Of a DNA stretch of 64,000 bases, positions 25,915 through 34,511 are shown piece by piece. A model generated the notes under the pieces. That model was not told where the DNA came from, searched no databases, and saw nothing but the letters and a program-made list of their open reading frames with translations. Each line of letters begins with the position of its first letter. Positions within the stretch are counted from its first letter, which is position 1. Position numbers and translations under genes: made by a program. Location: contig NZ_CADIJX010000006.1 of the NCBI RefSeq assembly GCF_902859625.1, positions 272,802 to 336,801 of the forward strand, given 5' to 3'. The DNA is from Achromobacter pestifer. GTDB taxonomy: Bacteria; Pseudomonadota; Gammaproteobacteria; Burkholderiales; Burkholderiaceae_B.

Positions 25915-26370
25915 CTACGTGGCAGGCGTGGTCTTTTGCACCACGGTGTCGTCCGGATCCAGCAGCCGGCCATCTTGTGCGCGTATCTCCAACCGGCGCA
26001 CCGTCTGGCCGCGCTTGCGGTCGATCAGGGTGGAATGGGCTTCGTTGGGTGCGTAGTAATGGTCTTCGCCCCATTGGCGCAAACCGACGATGACGGGGAA
26101 CAGGGCGCGGCCCTTGTCCGTCAGCACGTATTCCTGATAAGCGCTGCCGTCGGATGCCGGGACCGCCGTGAGGATGCCATGGGCCACCAGCGTGCGCAGC
26201 CGGTCGCTAAGGATGTTCTTGGCGACGCCCAGGCTTTTCTGGAATTCGCCAAAGCGCCGCAAGCCATCGAACGCATCGCGCACGATCAGCAGCGACCACC
26301 AATCGCCGATCGCGTCTAACGAGCGCGCCACCGGACAGGCGGCGCCTTCAAGGCTGGTGCGTTTGACCAT
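25915..26370 (-). CDS. HxlR-family transcriptional regulator
   Basis: Winged-helix regulator of 151 residues: CPVARSLDAIGDWWSLLIVRDAF and FGEFQKSLGVAKNILSDRLRTLV followed by YVLTDKG are the HxlR hallmarks. The cysteine at residue 12 is the one used for redox or electrophile sensing in several family members. It is divergent from an MFS transporter gene and two matching 17-base elements lie between them. Confidence 0.9.
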   Translation of the reverse strand: MVKRTSLEGAACPVARSLDAIGDWWSLLIVRDAFDGLRRFGEFQKSLGVAKNILSDRLRTLVAHGILTAVPASDGSAYQEYVLTDKGRALFPVIVGLRQWGEDHYYAPNEAHSTLIDRKRGQTVRRLEIRAQDGRLLDPDDTVVQKTTPAT

Positions 26371-26419
26371 GTCGGGCCCTTTAGCTAGAGGATGACGGGG
26401 ACAGCGGATCGAACTTTAT

Positions 26420-26436
26420 GGTTGCATTATAAAACC
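26420..26436 (+). promoter_or_regulatory. Candidate HxlR operator 1
   Basis: GGTTGCATTATAAAACC, with GGTT and AACC ends that form an imperfect dyad. It is nearly identical to the element at 26454-26470, and both lie between the divergent HxlR and MFS genes. Repeated sites of this kind are typical of HxlR control regions. Confidence 0.6.
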
Positions 26437-26453
26437 TTAAGAACTAGCATTCT

Positions 26454-26470
26454 GGTTGCTTAATAAAACC
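26454..26470 (+). promoter_or_regulatory. Candidate HxlR operator 2
   Basis: GGTTGCTTAATAAAACC, differing from operator 1 at two positions only. The copies are 34 bases apart, about three helical turns, so two dimers could bind the same face. It ends 14 bases before the MFS start. Confidence 0.6.
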
Positions 26471-26484
26471 ATATTGAAAATACG

Positions 26485-27711
26485 ATGCCAACCCGATCCG
26501 ATCCTCCCCCACACGATGCCGGCGGCCCCATGCCGGCCTGGCTGGTCATGCTGTTGGCCGTGGCCTGTGCGCTGAGCGTGGCCAATGTGTATTACGCGCA
26601 GCCCTTGCTGGATGCCATCGGGCGCGAATTCGCCATGGATGAAAGCGCGGTGGGCATCGTCATCAGCGCCACGCAGTTGGGATGCGCGCTGGCGTTGCTG
26701 TTTGTCGTCCCTATGGGAGATCTGCTGGACCGGCGCCGGCTGATGATCGGGCAACTGGGCTTGCTGGTGTTGGCGCTGGGCGCCGTGGCGCTGTCAGACA
26801 ACGCGCCGTGGTTGCTGGCGGGCATGGTGGCGCTGGGGCTGCTGGGCACGGCGATGACGCAGGGCTTGCTGGCCCTGTCCGCTGCCTTGGCCGCGCCCGC
26901 CGAGCGGGGCCGCGTCGTGGGCGCGGCGCAGGGGGGCGTGGTCATTGGCCTGCTGTTGGCGCGCACGGTGGCGGGGCTGGTGGCCGATGCCTGGGGTTGG
27001 CGGGCGGTGTATGTGGTGTCGGCGGCGCTGGCCGCCTTGTTGGCGTGGGTACTGGTCAGCAAATTGCCGCAACGGCGTTTGGCCCGGGCGAATCTGTCGT
27101 ACTGGGCGCTGCTGCGATCCCTGTACACGTTGATGGCAACGGAATCCGTGCTGCGCGTGCGCGGCATGATTGCCTTGCTGATGTTCGCGGCCATCAGCGC
27201 GTTCTGGACGGCGCTGGTGCTGCCGCTGAGCGCGCCGCCTTATTCGCTGTCGCACACGGCGATTGGTGCGTTCGGACTGGTGGGCGTGCTGGGGGTATTG
27301 ATGGCGGCCCGCGCCGGCCGATGGGCGGACAGCGGATTGGGACAACGGACCTCGGCCGTGGGCTTGTTGCTGTTGTGCCTGGCCTGGGTGCCGATTGCCT
27401 TGTTGGAGCAAAGCCTGTGGGCGCTGGCGCTGGGCGTGTTGATCCTGGATGTGGCGTTGCAGGCGCTGCACGTGACCAATCAGACGATGATCTTCAGCAT
27501 CAGCGCGCAGGCGCACAGCCGGCTGGTGGGGGCTTACATGATGTTCTACGCCGTGGGCAGTGGACTGGGGGCCATTGCGTCAACGGCTGTCTATGCGCGG
27601 GCGGGGTGGTTGGGCGTCTGCGCGCTGGGCGCGGGCATCAGCATGGCGGCGTTGTTTTTCTGGGTGGCGACGCTACCGCGAAAGGCAGCGGCGAGCGCGG
27701 TGCGGTGCTGA
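26485..27711 (+). CDS. Major facilitator superfamily exporter
   Basis: Inner-membrane transporter of 408 residues with about twelve hydrophobic segments. GDLLDRRRLMIGQ follows the second segment as the MFS loop motif, and YAQPLLDAIGREF near the N-terminus is frequent in drug-efflux members. Divergence from the HxlR gene and the intervening repeated operators suggest an inducible exporter. Substrate unknown. Confidence 0.85.
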   Translation: MPTRSDPPPHDAGGPMPAWLVMLLAVACALSVANVYYAQPLLDAIGREFAMDESAVGIVISATQLGCALALLFVVPMGDLLDRRRLMIGQLGLLVLALGAVALSDNAPWLLAGMVALGLLGTAMTQGLLALSAALAAPAERGRVVGAAQGGVVIGLLLARTVAGLVADAWGWRAVYVVSAALAALLAWVLVSKLPQRRLARANLSYWALLRSLYTLMATESVLRVRGMIALLMFAAISAFWTALVLPLSAPPYSLSHTAIGAFGLVGVLGVLMAARAGRWADSGLGQRTSAVGLLLLCLAWVPIALLEQSLWALALGVLILDVALQALHVTNQTMIFSISAQAHSRLVGAYMMFYAVGSGLGAIASTAVYARAGWLGVCALGAGISMAALFFWVATLPRKAAASAVRC

Positions 27712-27714
27712 ATC

Positions 27715-27810
27715 AAACCCGAATCCATGCCCGACTGCGTGCCTGCATTCATGCCCGACGTCATGCCCGTAGTCGTGCCCGACTTCATGCCCGCATATAC
27801 GCCCAGCCAT
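27715..27810. repeat. 12-base tandem repeat, about seven to eight units
   Basis: Consecutive 12-base units of the form (A/G)TGCCCGAnnTC: ATGCCCGACTGC (27727), GTGCCTGCATTC (27739), ATGCCCGACGTC (27751), ATGCCCGTAGTC (27763), GTGCCCGACTTC (27775), ATGCCCGCATAT (27787), flanked by degenerate units on both sides. It fills the gap between the MFS stop and the convergent DsrE-like gene and overlaps the last codons of the latter. Confidence 0.85.
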
Positions 27811-28078
27811 CCGCCTGCCGCTGCGCGATATGCAGCACCGCGGCAGCCACCGTTTGAATGTGCGCAGGGGCTTTGCCGCCGGTGGCTGTCAACGTGTTCT
27901 GGCAAAGCCGCAGGTGTTCATCCGTCGGGTGCGGGTCGGCCAACGCCGCAGCGACGGCGCCCGCATTGGCGACGATTTCCACGGTGGCAAGCGGTTCCGC
28001 CTTGACCAGATTGGCGGCGTTGCGGCGGGCGCGTTCCAGCGCAGCGGGCGTTGGCGCGTGTATCAGCAGCCGGATCAT
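27785..28078 (-). CDS. Small DsrE/DsrF-like protein
   Basis: Protein of 97 residues. The pattern of an alpha/beta start (RLLIHAPTPAALERARRNAANL), VEIVANAGAV, an LRLCQNTL segment with a conserved-type cysteine, and a QRQADGWAYMRA C-terminus resembles the DsrE fold used in intracellular sulfur handling. It is the last gene of the ABC importer operon, starting 1 base after the ATPase stop. A role linked to sulfur compounds brought in by the importer is inferred. Its last codons lie in the 12-base repeat. Confidence 0.65.
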   Translation of the reverse strand: MIRLLIHAPTPAALERARRNAANLVKAEPLATVEIVANAGAVAAALADPHPTDEHLRLCQNTLTATGGKAPAHIQTVAAAVLHIAQRQADGWAYMRA

Positions 28079-28079
28079 G

Positions 28080-28820
28080 TCAGTGATGTTCCAGCGCATG
28101 GGCGACGGCCGTGACTTGCGCGGCGAACGCCGCCGCGCCACGGTCGCGCGGGCGTGGCAGGGCAATGTCGAAATTGCCCACGACGTTGGCGGGATGCCCG
28201 CCCAGCACCACGACCTTGTCGGCCAGGAACACCGCTTCCTCGATATCGTGCGTGACGAACAGCACGGCGGCGCCCGAGGCCTGCCAGACGCGAATCAGTT
28301 CCTGTTGCAGATTGCGGCGGGTGATGGCATCCACCGCGCTGAAGGGCTCGTCCATCAGCAATAAGTCCGGCTTGACCGCCAAGGCGCGGGCGATGCCCAC
28401 GCGCTGTGCCTGGCCGCCCGACAACTGATGCGGCCAACGCCGGCCGTAGTCGCGCAGGCCCGTCAATTGCAGCGCGGAATCAATGCGTTGCGTGCGCTCT
28501 TCGCGGCCCAGCCCCAAGCCTTCCAGGCCATAGCCGACGTTGCCGCCCACCGTGCGCCAGGGCATCAGGCGGCTGTCCTGGAAGACGACGGCGCGAGGGC
28601 GTCGCCCGGGACGCGGCTGCGCCTGGAAACGCACTTCGCCCGCCGTGGGGTCCGTCAGGCCAGCGGCGGCGCGCAACAAGGTCGACTTGCCCACGCCCGA
28701 CCCACCGACCACCGCGACGAAGCTGCCTGCCTCGATGGCCAGAGACAAGCCCTGGATGACGGGTGCGGCGGCCCCGGGGTGCTGATAGGACAGCTTGGAA
28801 AATTCGATTACGGACGCCAT
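28080..28820 (-). CDS. ABC importer ATPase (sulfonate/nitrate/taurine type)
   Basis: ATPase of 246 residues with Walker A GGSGVGKSTLLRA, signature LSGGQAQRVGIARAL and Walker B LLLMDEPF. SsuB/TauB-like by length and by its neighbours (permease and binding protein). It energises import of an organic sulfur or similar anion. It overlaps the permease gene by 13 bases, so the three components form one operon. Confidence 0.88.
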   Translation of the reverse strand: MASVIEFSKLSYQHPGAAAPVIQGLSLAIEAGSFVAVVGGSGVGKSTLLRAAAGLTDPTAGEVRFQAQPRPGRRPRAVVFQDSRLMPWRTVGGNVGYGLEGLGLGREERTQRIDSALQLTGLRDYGRRWPHQLSGGQAQRVGIARALAVKPDLLLMDEPFSAVDAITRRNLQQELIRVWQASGAAVLFVTHDIEEAVFLADKVVVLGGHPANVVGNFDIALPRPRDRGAAAFAAQVTAVAHALEHH

Positions 28821-29638
28821 TGCAGCACCTTGCTTTCGACGGCGGAGAACGCCAGGTCGCAGATTGTGTAGACCAGGGAGATGATCAGCATGTAGACGAC
28901 CACGGCGTCATAGGCGCCCACGCCGGCGGCGGCGTTCATCTCTTGGCCCATGCCGGGCACGCCTAGCAGTTCGGCGGCGATCAAGGTCATCCACGCTTGG
29001 CCGATGCCGGTGCGCACGCCCGACAGGGCACCCGGAGCGATGGCCGGCAGCGTGACCGAGAACGCGCGCGCCAGATAACCGCCGTGACCGAAGGCGCGGG
29101 CCAGTTCGTAGTAACGCGGATCCACGTTGCGCACGGCGCTGTAGGTGGCGAAGTAGTTCACCCAGAACACGCCGATGGCGATGACGAAGGCCGCGCCCGC
29201 GTGGCTGACCTTGAACCAGGCAATGGCAAACACCACCCACGCCAGCGGCGGAATCGGGCGCAGGATGCGCACCAGATACGCCTGCATCAGATCAAAGCGT
29301 GGCAAGGTGGCCGCCGCGAGTCCCACGCCAAAGCCCAGCGCGGTGCCCAACGCCAGGCCCCAGAAATAATGCACCAGGCTGGAGCCGATGGCGGGCCACA
29401 AGCGGCCCGATTGCCATTCCTGCGCCAGCGTGCCGGGCAAGGCGAAAGGATCAGGCAGGGTGCCTCGCGGCGCCCATTCCCAGACCAGCGCGGCTTTCCA
29501 GATACCAATGAACAGGATCAGCCCGGCGATGCCGTAGGCCGCGCGGCGTGCAGCGGCCAGCCAGGGCGGCGGGCCGCTGCGTGCGGGGGCGGCTGGCGCG
29601 GCGATCGCTTGGGCGGCCTGGCTGCTTGCCGAATTCAT
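28808..29638 (-). CDS. ABC importer permease (SsuC-like)
   Basis: Inner-membrane permease of 276 residues with about six hydrophobic segments. The EAA loop region is ELARAFGHGGYLARAFSVTLPAIAPGALSGVRTGIGQAW, typical of the SsuC/TauC/NrtB group. Its start codon shares a base with the stop of the binding-protein gene (TAATG), showing translational coupling. Confidence 0.88.
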   Translation of the reverse strand: MNSASSQAAQAIAAPAAPARSGPPPWLAAARRAAYGIAGLILFIGIWKAALVWEWAPRGTLPDPFALPGTLAQEWQSGRLWPAIGSSLVHYFWGLALGTALGFGVGLAAATLPRFDLMQAYLVRILRPIPPLAWVVFAIAWFKVSHAGAAFVIAIGVFWVNYFATYSAVRNVDPRYYELARAFGHGGYLARAFSVTLPAIAPGALSGVRTGIGQAWMTLIAAELLGVPGMGQEMNAAAGVGAYDAVVVYMLIISLVYTICDLAFSAVESKVLQWRP

Positions 29639-30645
29639 TACTTGGCGGCCTTGTCGTAGTAGCGGGTGTCGAACAACTGCTTCACGTCAACTGACGGCGC
29701 TTCGACGGTACCGAGCGTGGCCTGGAACGTTTGCAGTTCGGCGGTGGCGCCGATGATGGCGTGCGGGTCCGCCACGAATTGGTCGTGCGAGCTGCGGATG
29801 GCCTTTTCAACCAGGGCGCGGTCCAGCCGGCCGCCACCCACGTATTTCTGCACATAGCCCGCAGCCTTGGCGGGATCGTTCTTCAAGAGCGCGGTGGCCG
29901 ACAGATGCGCGTCCACCAGCTGTTGCACGGTGTCGGGGTGTTCGGCGATCAGCTTCTCGCGCACCAGCAGCACGGCGCCGGGCTGTTTCGGGAACAACTG
30001 CGATCCGCGCGCAACCACGCGGGATTCCGGCACGCGGGTCAGCACGGTGGTGACCGTGGGCTCCAGGATGGCGGCGCCGTCGATGGCGCCCGTCAGCAGC
30101 GATTGCTGGATCTGGGCTTCGCCCTGATAGATCAGTTCCACGCTGGCCGGGTCGGCCTTGATCTGGTTGCGCAGCCAGTACTGAAGCGCGGCTTCGGGCA
30201 CGGCGCCCTTCGGGTAACTGGCGATCACGGGCTTGCGGCCGTGGTCCTTGGCGAAACGGGCGAACGCAGTGGCAGGGTCACCAGAGGCGAAGTAGGGAGC
30301 CAGGGGACCGAGCGCCACCACATTGACCTGTTCGACGATGTTCGAGGCGATGACTTTGATGTCCGCGCCCTTGGCGCGCGCGACCAGCGCCGGCCCGATG
30401 CCGACATAGGCAGCGTCCAGCTGGCCGGCGATCAGTGCCTGGGTCAACGCCGGGCCGCTTTGGAACTGCACCAGCTTCGGCGCAGGTGCGCCCTTGGCCT
30501 GCAACGTGCCTTCTTCCAGCCCGATGAAGAGTTGGGCATCGGGCAGGATGGGCAGGTAGCCGATTTCCAGCGCGGGCGGCGCGGACAGGGCGGGGGCGGA
30601 GGCGGCGGCGGAGAACAACGTGACAGCCAAAAGCTTACGGAGCAT
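29638..30645 (-). CDS. ABC substrate-binding protein (aliphatic sulfonate type)
   Basis: Periplasmic binding protein of 335 residues with a signal peptide ending about ALS-APPALEIGYLP. EIGYLPILPDAQLFIGLEEG and LVQFQSGPALTQALIAGQLDAAYVGIGPAL are the SsuA/NrtA-like pattern, in which the second motif contacts the anion. It is first in the operon binding protein-permease-ATPase-DsrE. The substrate may be an alkanesulfonate, but no monooxygenase (SsuD) gene is adjacent to confirm it. Confidence 0.86.
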   Translation of the reverse strand: MLRKLLAVTLFSAAASAPALSAPPALEIGYLPILPDAQLFIGLEEGTLQAKGAPAPKLVQFQSGPALTQALIAGQLDAAYVGIGPALVARAKGADIKVIASNIVEQVNVVALGPLAPYFASGDPATAFARFAKDHGRKPVIASYPKGAVPEAALQYWLRNQIKADPASVELIYQGEAQIQQSLLTGAIDGAAILEPTVTTVLTRVPESRVVARGSQLFPKQPGAVLLVREKLIAEHPDTVQQLVDAHLSATALLKNDPAKAAGYVQKYVGGGRLDRALVEKAIRSSHDQFVADPHAIIGATAELQTFQATLGTVEAPSVDVKQLFDTRYYDKAAK

Positions 30646-30812
30646 GGGGAATCCTGTGAATCGCGCCTTGATGTGGCTGGCGCCTTGCCTACGGGCAATG
30701 GAGTTTCCGGTGTCCGTTTAATGATTTTAAATATGTTTATTTCGTTTCTATATTCATTGTGGTTATATGCTTAACGATGCGGAATCCCTGGGATAAGCGC
30801 CGCCCTCCCATG
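30646..30812. promoter_or_regulatory. AT-rich upstream region of the sulfonate-type importer operon
   Basis: Bases 30716-30775 are strikingly AT-rich (TTTAAATATGTTTATTTCG and neighbours) and lie 71-130 bases upstream of the binding-protein start. They probably contain its promoter and an activator site of the CysB/Cbl class, but no consensus is clear. Confidence 0.4.
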
Positions 30813-30838
30813 AAAAAAGACCGCGAAATCGCGGTCTT
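30813..30838 (-). terminator. Rho-independent terminator of the acyl-CoA operon
   Basis: On the minus strand a stem AAGACCGCGA / TCGCGGTCTT (30817-30838, two-base loop) is followed by six T residues (complement of A at 30813-30818). It lies 25 bases beyond the acyl-CoA dehydrogenase stop in the right orientation. Confidence 0.88.
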
Positions 30839-30862
30839 CATGCCAAGCAGCGGTCAGTCGGG

Positions 30863-32632
30863 TCAGGGCTGGACTTCGTATTCCTTGGAACCCAGCACCA
30901 CGGCCGCCAGGCCCGGCGCTTGCGTCAGTTTGTGCAGCGCATAGCACTGCACCGTGGCGATCTTGGCTTGGTGGAATTCGGGATCTTCCTGCTGATGCTC
31001 CAGGCTGGCCAGCAATGCGCGCGCCATCTGCCAGCCGGCCAGCGTGGTGCCCGCCAGCAACAGGTAGGGCACCGCCGAGCCAAACACGGCATTGGGGGCG
31101 CCAGCGGCGTTGGCCAGCACGAAGTCCACCACGTTTGCCAGCGCCAGCCGCGCTTGGCGCAGCGGCTTCAGCACCAGATTGGCGGCGGGTTCGCTGCGCG
31201 ATTCCAGTTCCGTTTCCGTTTGGCGGATGGCTTCCAGCAAGGCCTGGGCCACGGCGCCGCCGTCACGCAGGGTCTTGCGGCCGATCAGGTCATTGGCCTG
31301 GATGGCGGTCGTGCCTTCGTAGATGGTCAGGATGCGGGCGTCGCGGTAGTACTGCGCGGCGCCGGTTTCCTCGATGAAGCCCATGCCGCCATGGACCTGC
31401 ACGCCCAGGCTGGCCACGTCGATGGACATCTCGGTGCACCAGCCCTTGACGATGGGCACCAGGAATTCCTGGATAGCCAGATGGCGCTTGCGGGCGTCGG
31501 CGTCCGGGCTGGCGTGCGCCAGGTCGGCATGGCCGGCCGTGACGTAGGCCAGCGCACGGCCGGCTTCGGTCAGGGCGCGCATGGTACCCAGCATGCGGCG
31601 CACGTCGGGGTGCTGGATGATGGGCACGGCCTCGCGCGAGGAACCGTCCACCGGGCGGCTCTGCACGCGCTCGGCGGCATAGGCCAACGCATGCTGGTAG
31701 GCGCGGTCAGCAATGGCAATGCCTTGCACGCCCACGGCATAGCGCGCCGCGTTCATCATGATGAACATGGCGTCCAACCCGCGGTTTTCCTGGCCGACGA
31801 GATAACCCAGCGCGCCGCCCGCGTCGCCGAATTGCAGCGTGGCGGTGGGGCTGGCCTTGATGCCCAGCTTGTGCTCGATGGAGACGCAGGTGACGTCGTT
31901 GCGCACGCCCAGCGTTCCGTCTTCGTTCACCAGGAACTTGGGCACCAGGAACAACGAGATGCCCTTGACGCCTTCGGGAGCGTCGGGCAGGCGGGCCAGC
32001 ACCAGGTGCAGGATGTTCTCGGTGAGATCGTGGTCGCCGTAGGTGATGAAGATCTTGGTGCCTGACAGGCGGTAGGTGCCGTCGCCCACGGGCTGCGCGC
32101 GCGTGCGGATCATGGCCAGGTCGGAACCTGCCTGCGGTTCGGTCAGGTTCATCGTGCCGGTCCATTGGCCGGAGATCATGGGGCCGATGAAACGCTTTTT
32201 CAGTTCGGGTGAACCGGCCGTCAGCAACGCTTCGATGGCGCCATTGGTCAGCAGCGGACACAGCGCGAACGACAGATTGGCGGCGTTCAGCATTTCAGAG
32301 CAGGGCGATCCGATCAGGCCGGGCAGGCCCTGGCCGCCATATTCGACGGGATGCGACATGCCCTGCCAGCCGGCCTCGGTGTATTGGCGGAAGGCCTGCT
32401 TGAAGCCGGGCGCTGTCGTGACGGCGCCATCGCGCCATGCGCTGGGCTCGCGGTCGGCGGGATGGTTCAGCGGCGCCAGCACCTCGGCGGCGAAGTGGGC
32501 GGATTCTTCCAGCACCGCCTGGGCGGTGTCGGGGGTGGCCTCCTCGAACCCGGGCAGGGCGGCGACTTGGCGCAGTCCGGCCAGATGGTTCAACACAAAC
32601 AGCATGTCTTTCACGGGGGCTTGGTACGTCAT
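30863..32632 (-). CDS. Acyl-CoA dehydrogenase
   Basis: FAD enzyme of 589 residues, the long form with an extra C-terminal domain. MNLTEPQAGSDLAMIRTRA and TKIFITYGDHDL form the flavin/acyl site, and RDARILTIYEGTTAIQANDLIGRK carries the catalytic glutamate. It catalyses alpha,beta-dehydrogenation of acyl-CoA in beta-oxidation. It is 30 bases downstream of an acyl-CoA synthetase gene, so the two form an activation-plus-oxidation operon ended by an intrinsic terminator. Confidence 0.92.
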   Translation of the reverse strand: MTYQAPVKDMLFVLNHLAGLRQVAALPGFEEATPDTAQAVLEESAHFAAEVLAPLNHPADREPSAWRDGAVTTAPGFKQAFRQYTEAGWQGMSHPVEYGGQGLPGLIGSPCSEMLNAANLSFALCPLLTNGAIEALLTAGSPELKKRFIGPMISGQWTGTMNLTEPQAGSDLAMIRTRAQPVGDGTYRLSGTKIFITYGDHDLTENILHLVLARLPDAPEGVKGISLFLVPKFLVNEDGTLGVRNDVTCVSIEHKLGIKASPTATLQFGDAGGALGYLVGQENRGLDAMFIMMNAARYAVGVQGIAIADRAYQHALAYAAERVQSRPVDGSSREAVPIIQHPDVRRMLGTMRALTEAGRALAYVTAGHADLAHASPDADARKRHLAIQEFLVPIVKGWCTEMSIDVASLGVQVHGGMGFIEETGAAQYYRDARILTIYEGTTAIQANDLIGRKTLRDGGAVAQALLEAIRQTETELESRSEPAANLVLKPLRQARLALANVVDFVLANAAGAPNAVFGSAVPYLLLAGTTLAGWQMARALLASLEHQQEDPEFHQAKIATVQCYALHKLTQAPGLAAVVLGSKEYEVQP

Positions 32633-32662
32633 GGCGTCGGAGCTCCTGGGTGGCGGCGGCGT

Positions 32663-34348
32663 TCAGCCGGCCGGATCGGGTTTGGGTTTGGTGTGGGTGG
32701 TGGAATTCGGATCGGCCACATCGATGGCTTGGGTCGCGCCGACCGCCGCGCGCAGTTCAAACTTCTGGATCTTGCCGGTGGAGGTCTTGGGCAATTCACC
32801 AAAGCGCACCGCGCGGGGCACCTTGAAACCCGGCAGCAGCAGTTTGCAGTGCGCGATGATCTCGTCGGCGGTAGCGGTGCAGCCGGGCTTCAATTCGACG
32901 AAGGCGCAAGGCGTTTCGCCCCACTTGGGATCGGGCATGGCGACCACCGCCACGGCTGCGACGGCGGGGTGGCGATAGAGCGCGTCCTCGACCTCGATGC
33001 TGGAGATGTTCTCGCCGCCCGAGATAATGATGTCCTTGCTGCGGTCCTTGATGCGGACGTACCCATCGGCCGTCATCACGCCCAGGTCGCCGGTGTGGAA
33101 CCACCCGCCGGCGAAGGCCTCTTCGGTGGCGCGCTCGTTCTTCAGGTAGCCCTTCATGCAGATGTTGCCGCGGAACATGATTTCGCCCACGGTTGCTTCA
33201 TCGGCGGGTACCTCTTGCATCGTGTCGGGGTGGCGCACCGACACGCCGGCCTGCAAGTGGTAGCGCACGCCCTGGCGCGCGGTCAGCAGCGCGCGGCGTT
33301 CATCGTCCAGCGCGTCCCAGGATTCCTGGCGGGCGCAGACGGCGGCGGGCCCGTAGACCTCCGTCAGCCCGTACACGTGCGTCAGCTCGAAGCCGATGTC
33401 GCGCATCTTGGCAATGATGGCCGGCGCGGGCGCGGCGCCCGCCACCATGGTGCGCACGGTGTGCTGGATGCCGGCGCGCATGTCGGCGGGCGCATTGGCC
33501 AGTGCGCTTTGCACGATGGGCGCACCACAGTAATGGGTGACGCCTTCATCGCGGATCAGGTCGAACACGGTCTTGGGATCGAACTTGCGCAGGCAGACGT
33601 TCACGCCGGCGCGCGCGGCGACCGTCCACGGGAAGCACCAGCCGTTGCAGTGGAACATCGGCAGGGTCCACAGGTAGACCGCATGCTTGGGCATGTCCCA
33701 TTCAAGGATGTTGCTGAGCGCGTTCAGGTAGGCGCCGCGATAGTGATAGACCACGCCCTTGGGGTCGCCGGTGGTGCCGGACGTGTAGTTCAGCGCGATG
33801 GCGTCCCATTCGTCGGCGGGCGGCGTCCAATCGTAGCGGGCGGGCGCAGCGGCCAGGAAGGCTTCGTAGTCGGTGGCGCCGGGCAGCGTGGCGGGCGCAC
33901 CGTCCAGGTCATGCACCGAGATGATCTTCAGGTGCGGGAATTCGGCGCGCGCGCGCCGCGCGGCGTCGCCATACTCGGTGTCGACGATCAGCGCGCGGGC
34001 TTCGCCATGGCCCAGCATGAACAGCACGCTGGCCGTGTCCAGCCGGGTGTTCAATGTGTTGAGCACGGCGCCCAGCATCGGAATGCCGAAATGGGCTTCG
34101 ACCATGGCAGGGATGTTGGGCAGCATGACGGCAACGGTGTCGCCGCGCTTGATGCCGGCCTGCGCCAGCGCGTTGGCCAGGCGCTGGGCGCGTTCATAGG
34201 TCTGGGCCCAGGTGCGCCGCACCTTGCCGTGCACCACGGCCAGCCGGTGTCCATAGACCTCCGCCGCCCGGGCGATGAAATCAACCGGGGTCAAAGCCTG
34301 ATAGTTGGCGTCGCGGCGTGCCAGGCCGTGGTCGAACATGCTGCTCAT
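32663..34348 (-). CDS. AMP-dependent acyl-CoA synthetase
   Basis: Ligase of 561 residues that activates a carboxylic acid with ATP and CoA. YTSGTTGDPKGVVYHYRG is the P-loop, YGLTEVYGPA the acyl-adenylate motif, and GWFHTGDLGVMTADGYVRIKDRSKDIIISGGENIS the hinge region. GKIQKFELR near the C-terminus carries the catalytic lysine. Medium or branched-chain acids are the likely substrates. The ATG at 34348 has GGAGA upstream. It is divergent from the Crp/Fnr gene. Confidence 0.92.
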   Translation of the reverse strand: MSSMFDHGLARRDANYQALTPVDFIARAAEVYGHRLAVVHGKVRRTWAQTYERAQRLANALAQAGIKRGDTVAVMLPNIPAMVEAHFGIPMLGAVLNTLNTRLDTASVLFMLGHGEARALIVDTEYGDAARRARAEFPHLKIISVHDLDGAPATLPGATDYEAFLAAAPARYDWTPPADEWDAIALNYTSGTTGDPKGVVYHYRGAYLNALSNILEWDMPKHAVYLWTLPMFHCNGWCFPWTVAARAGVNVCLRKFDPKTVFDLIRDEGVTHYCGAPIVQSALANAPADMRAGIQHTVRTMVAGAAPAPAIIAKMRDIGFELTHVYGLTEVYGPAAVCARQESWDALDDERRALLTARQGVRYHLQAGVSVRHPDTMQEVPADEATVGEIMFRGNICMKGYLKNERATEEAFAGGWFHTGDLGVMTADGYVRIKDRSKDIIISGGENISSIEVEDALYRHPAVAAVAVVAMPDPKWGETPCAFVELKPGCTATADEIIAHCKLLLPGFKVPRAVRFGELPKTSTGKIQKFELRAAVGATQAIDVADPNSTTHTKPKPDPAG

Positions 34349-34511
34349 GCGTTGTCTCCAAGTGGCGCGCGCAGGCGCTCCTTATCTATTTTCGGGAAGC
34401 TTGATTCCCGTCGCTTGCGTGAGCTTAGTGCTGGCTGGAAAATACTGTCTGTCGCCTGCATGACAGACCGCCGGCCGACCCTGCAAACTCCAGTTTTACA
34501 CGGTTCTGCCC

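Noticed and set aside
27715..27810. CRISPR-like array
   Set aside because: Units are contiguous 12-base repeats without spacers and no cas gene is near.
27727..28005. 92-codon plus-strand frame starting in the 12-base repeat
   Set aside because: It is repeat-derived (MPD-type units) followed by the antisense of the DsrE-like gene; no ribosome binding site.
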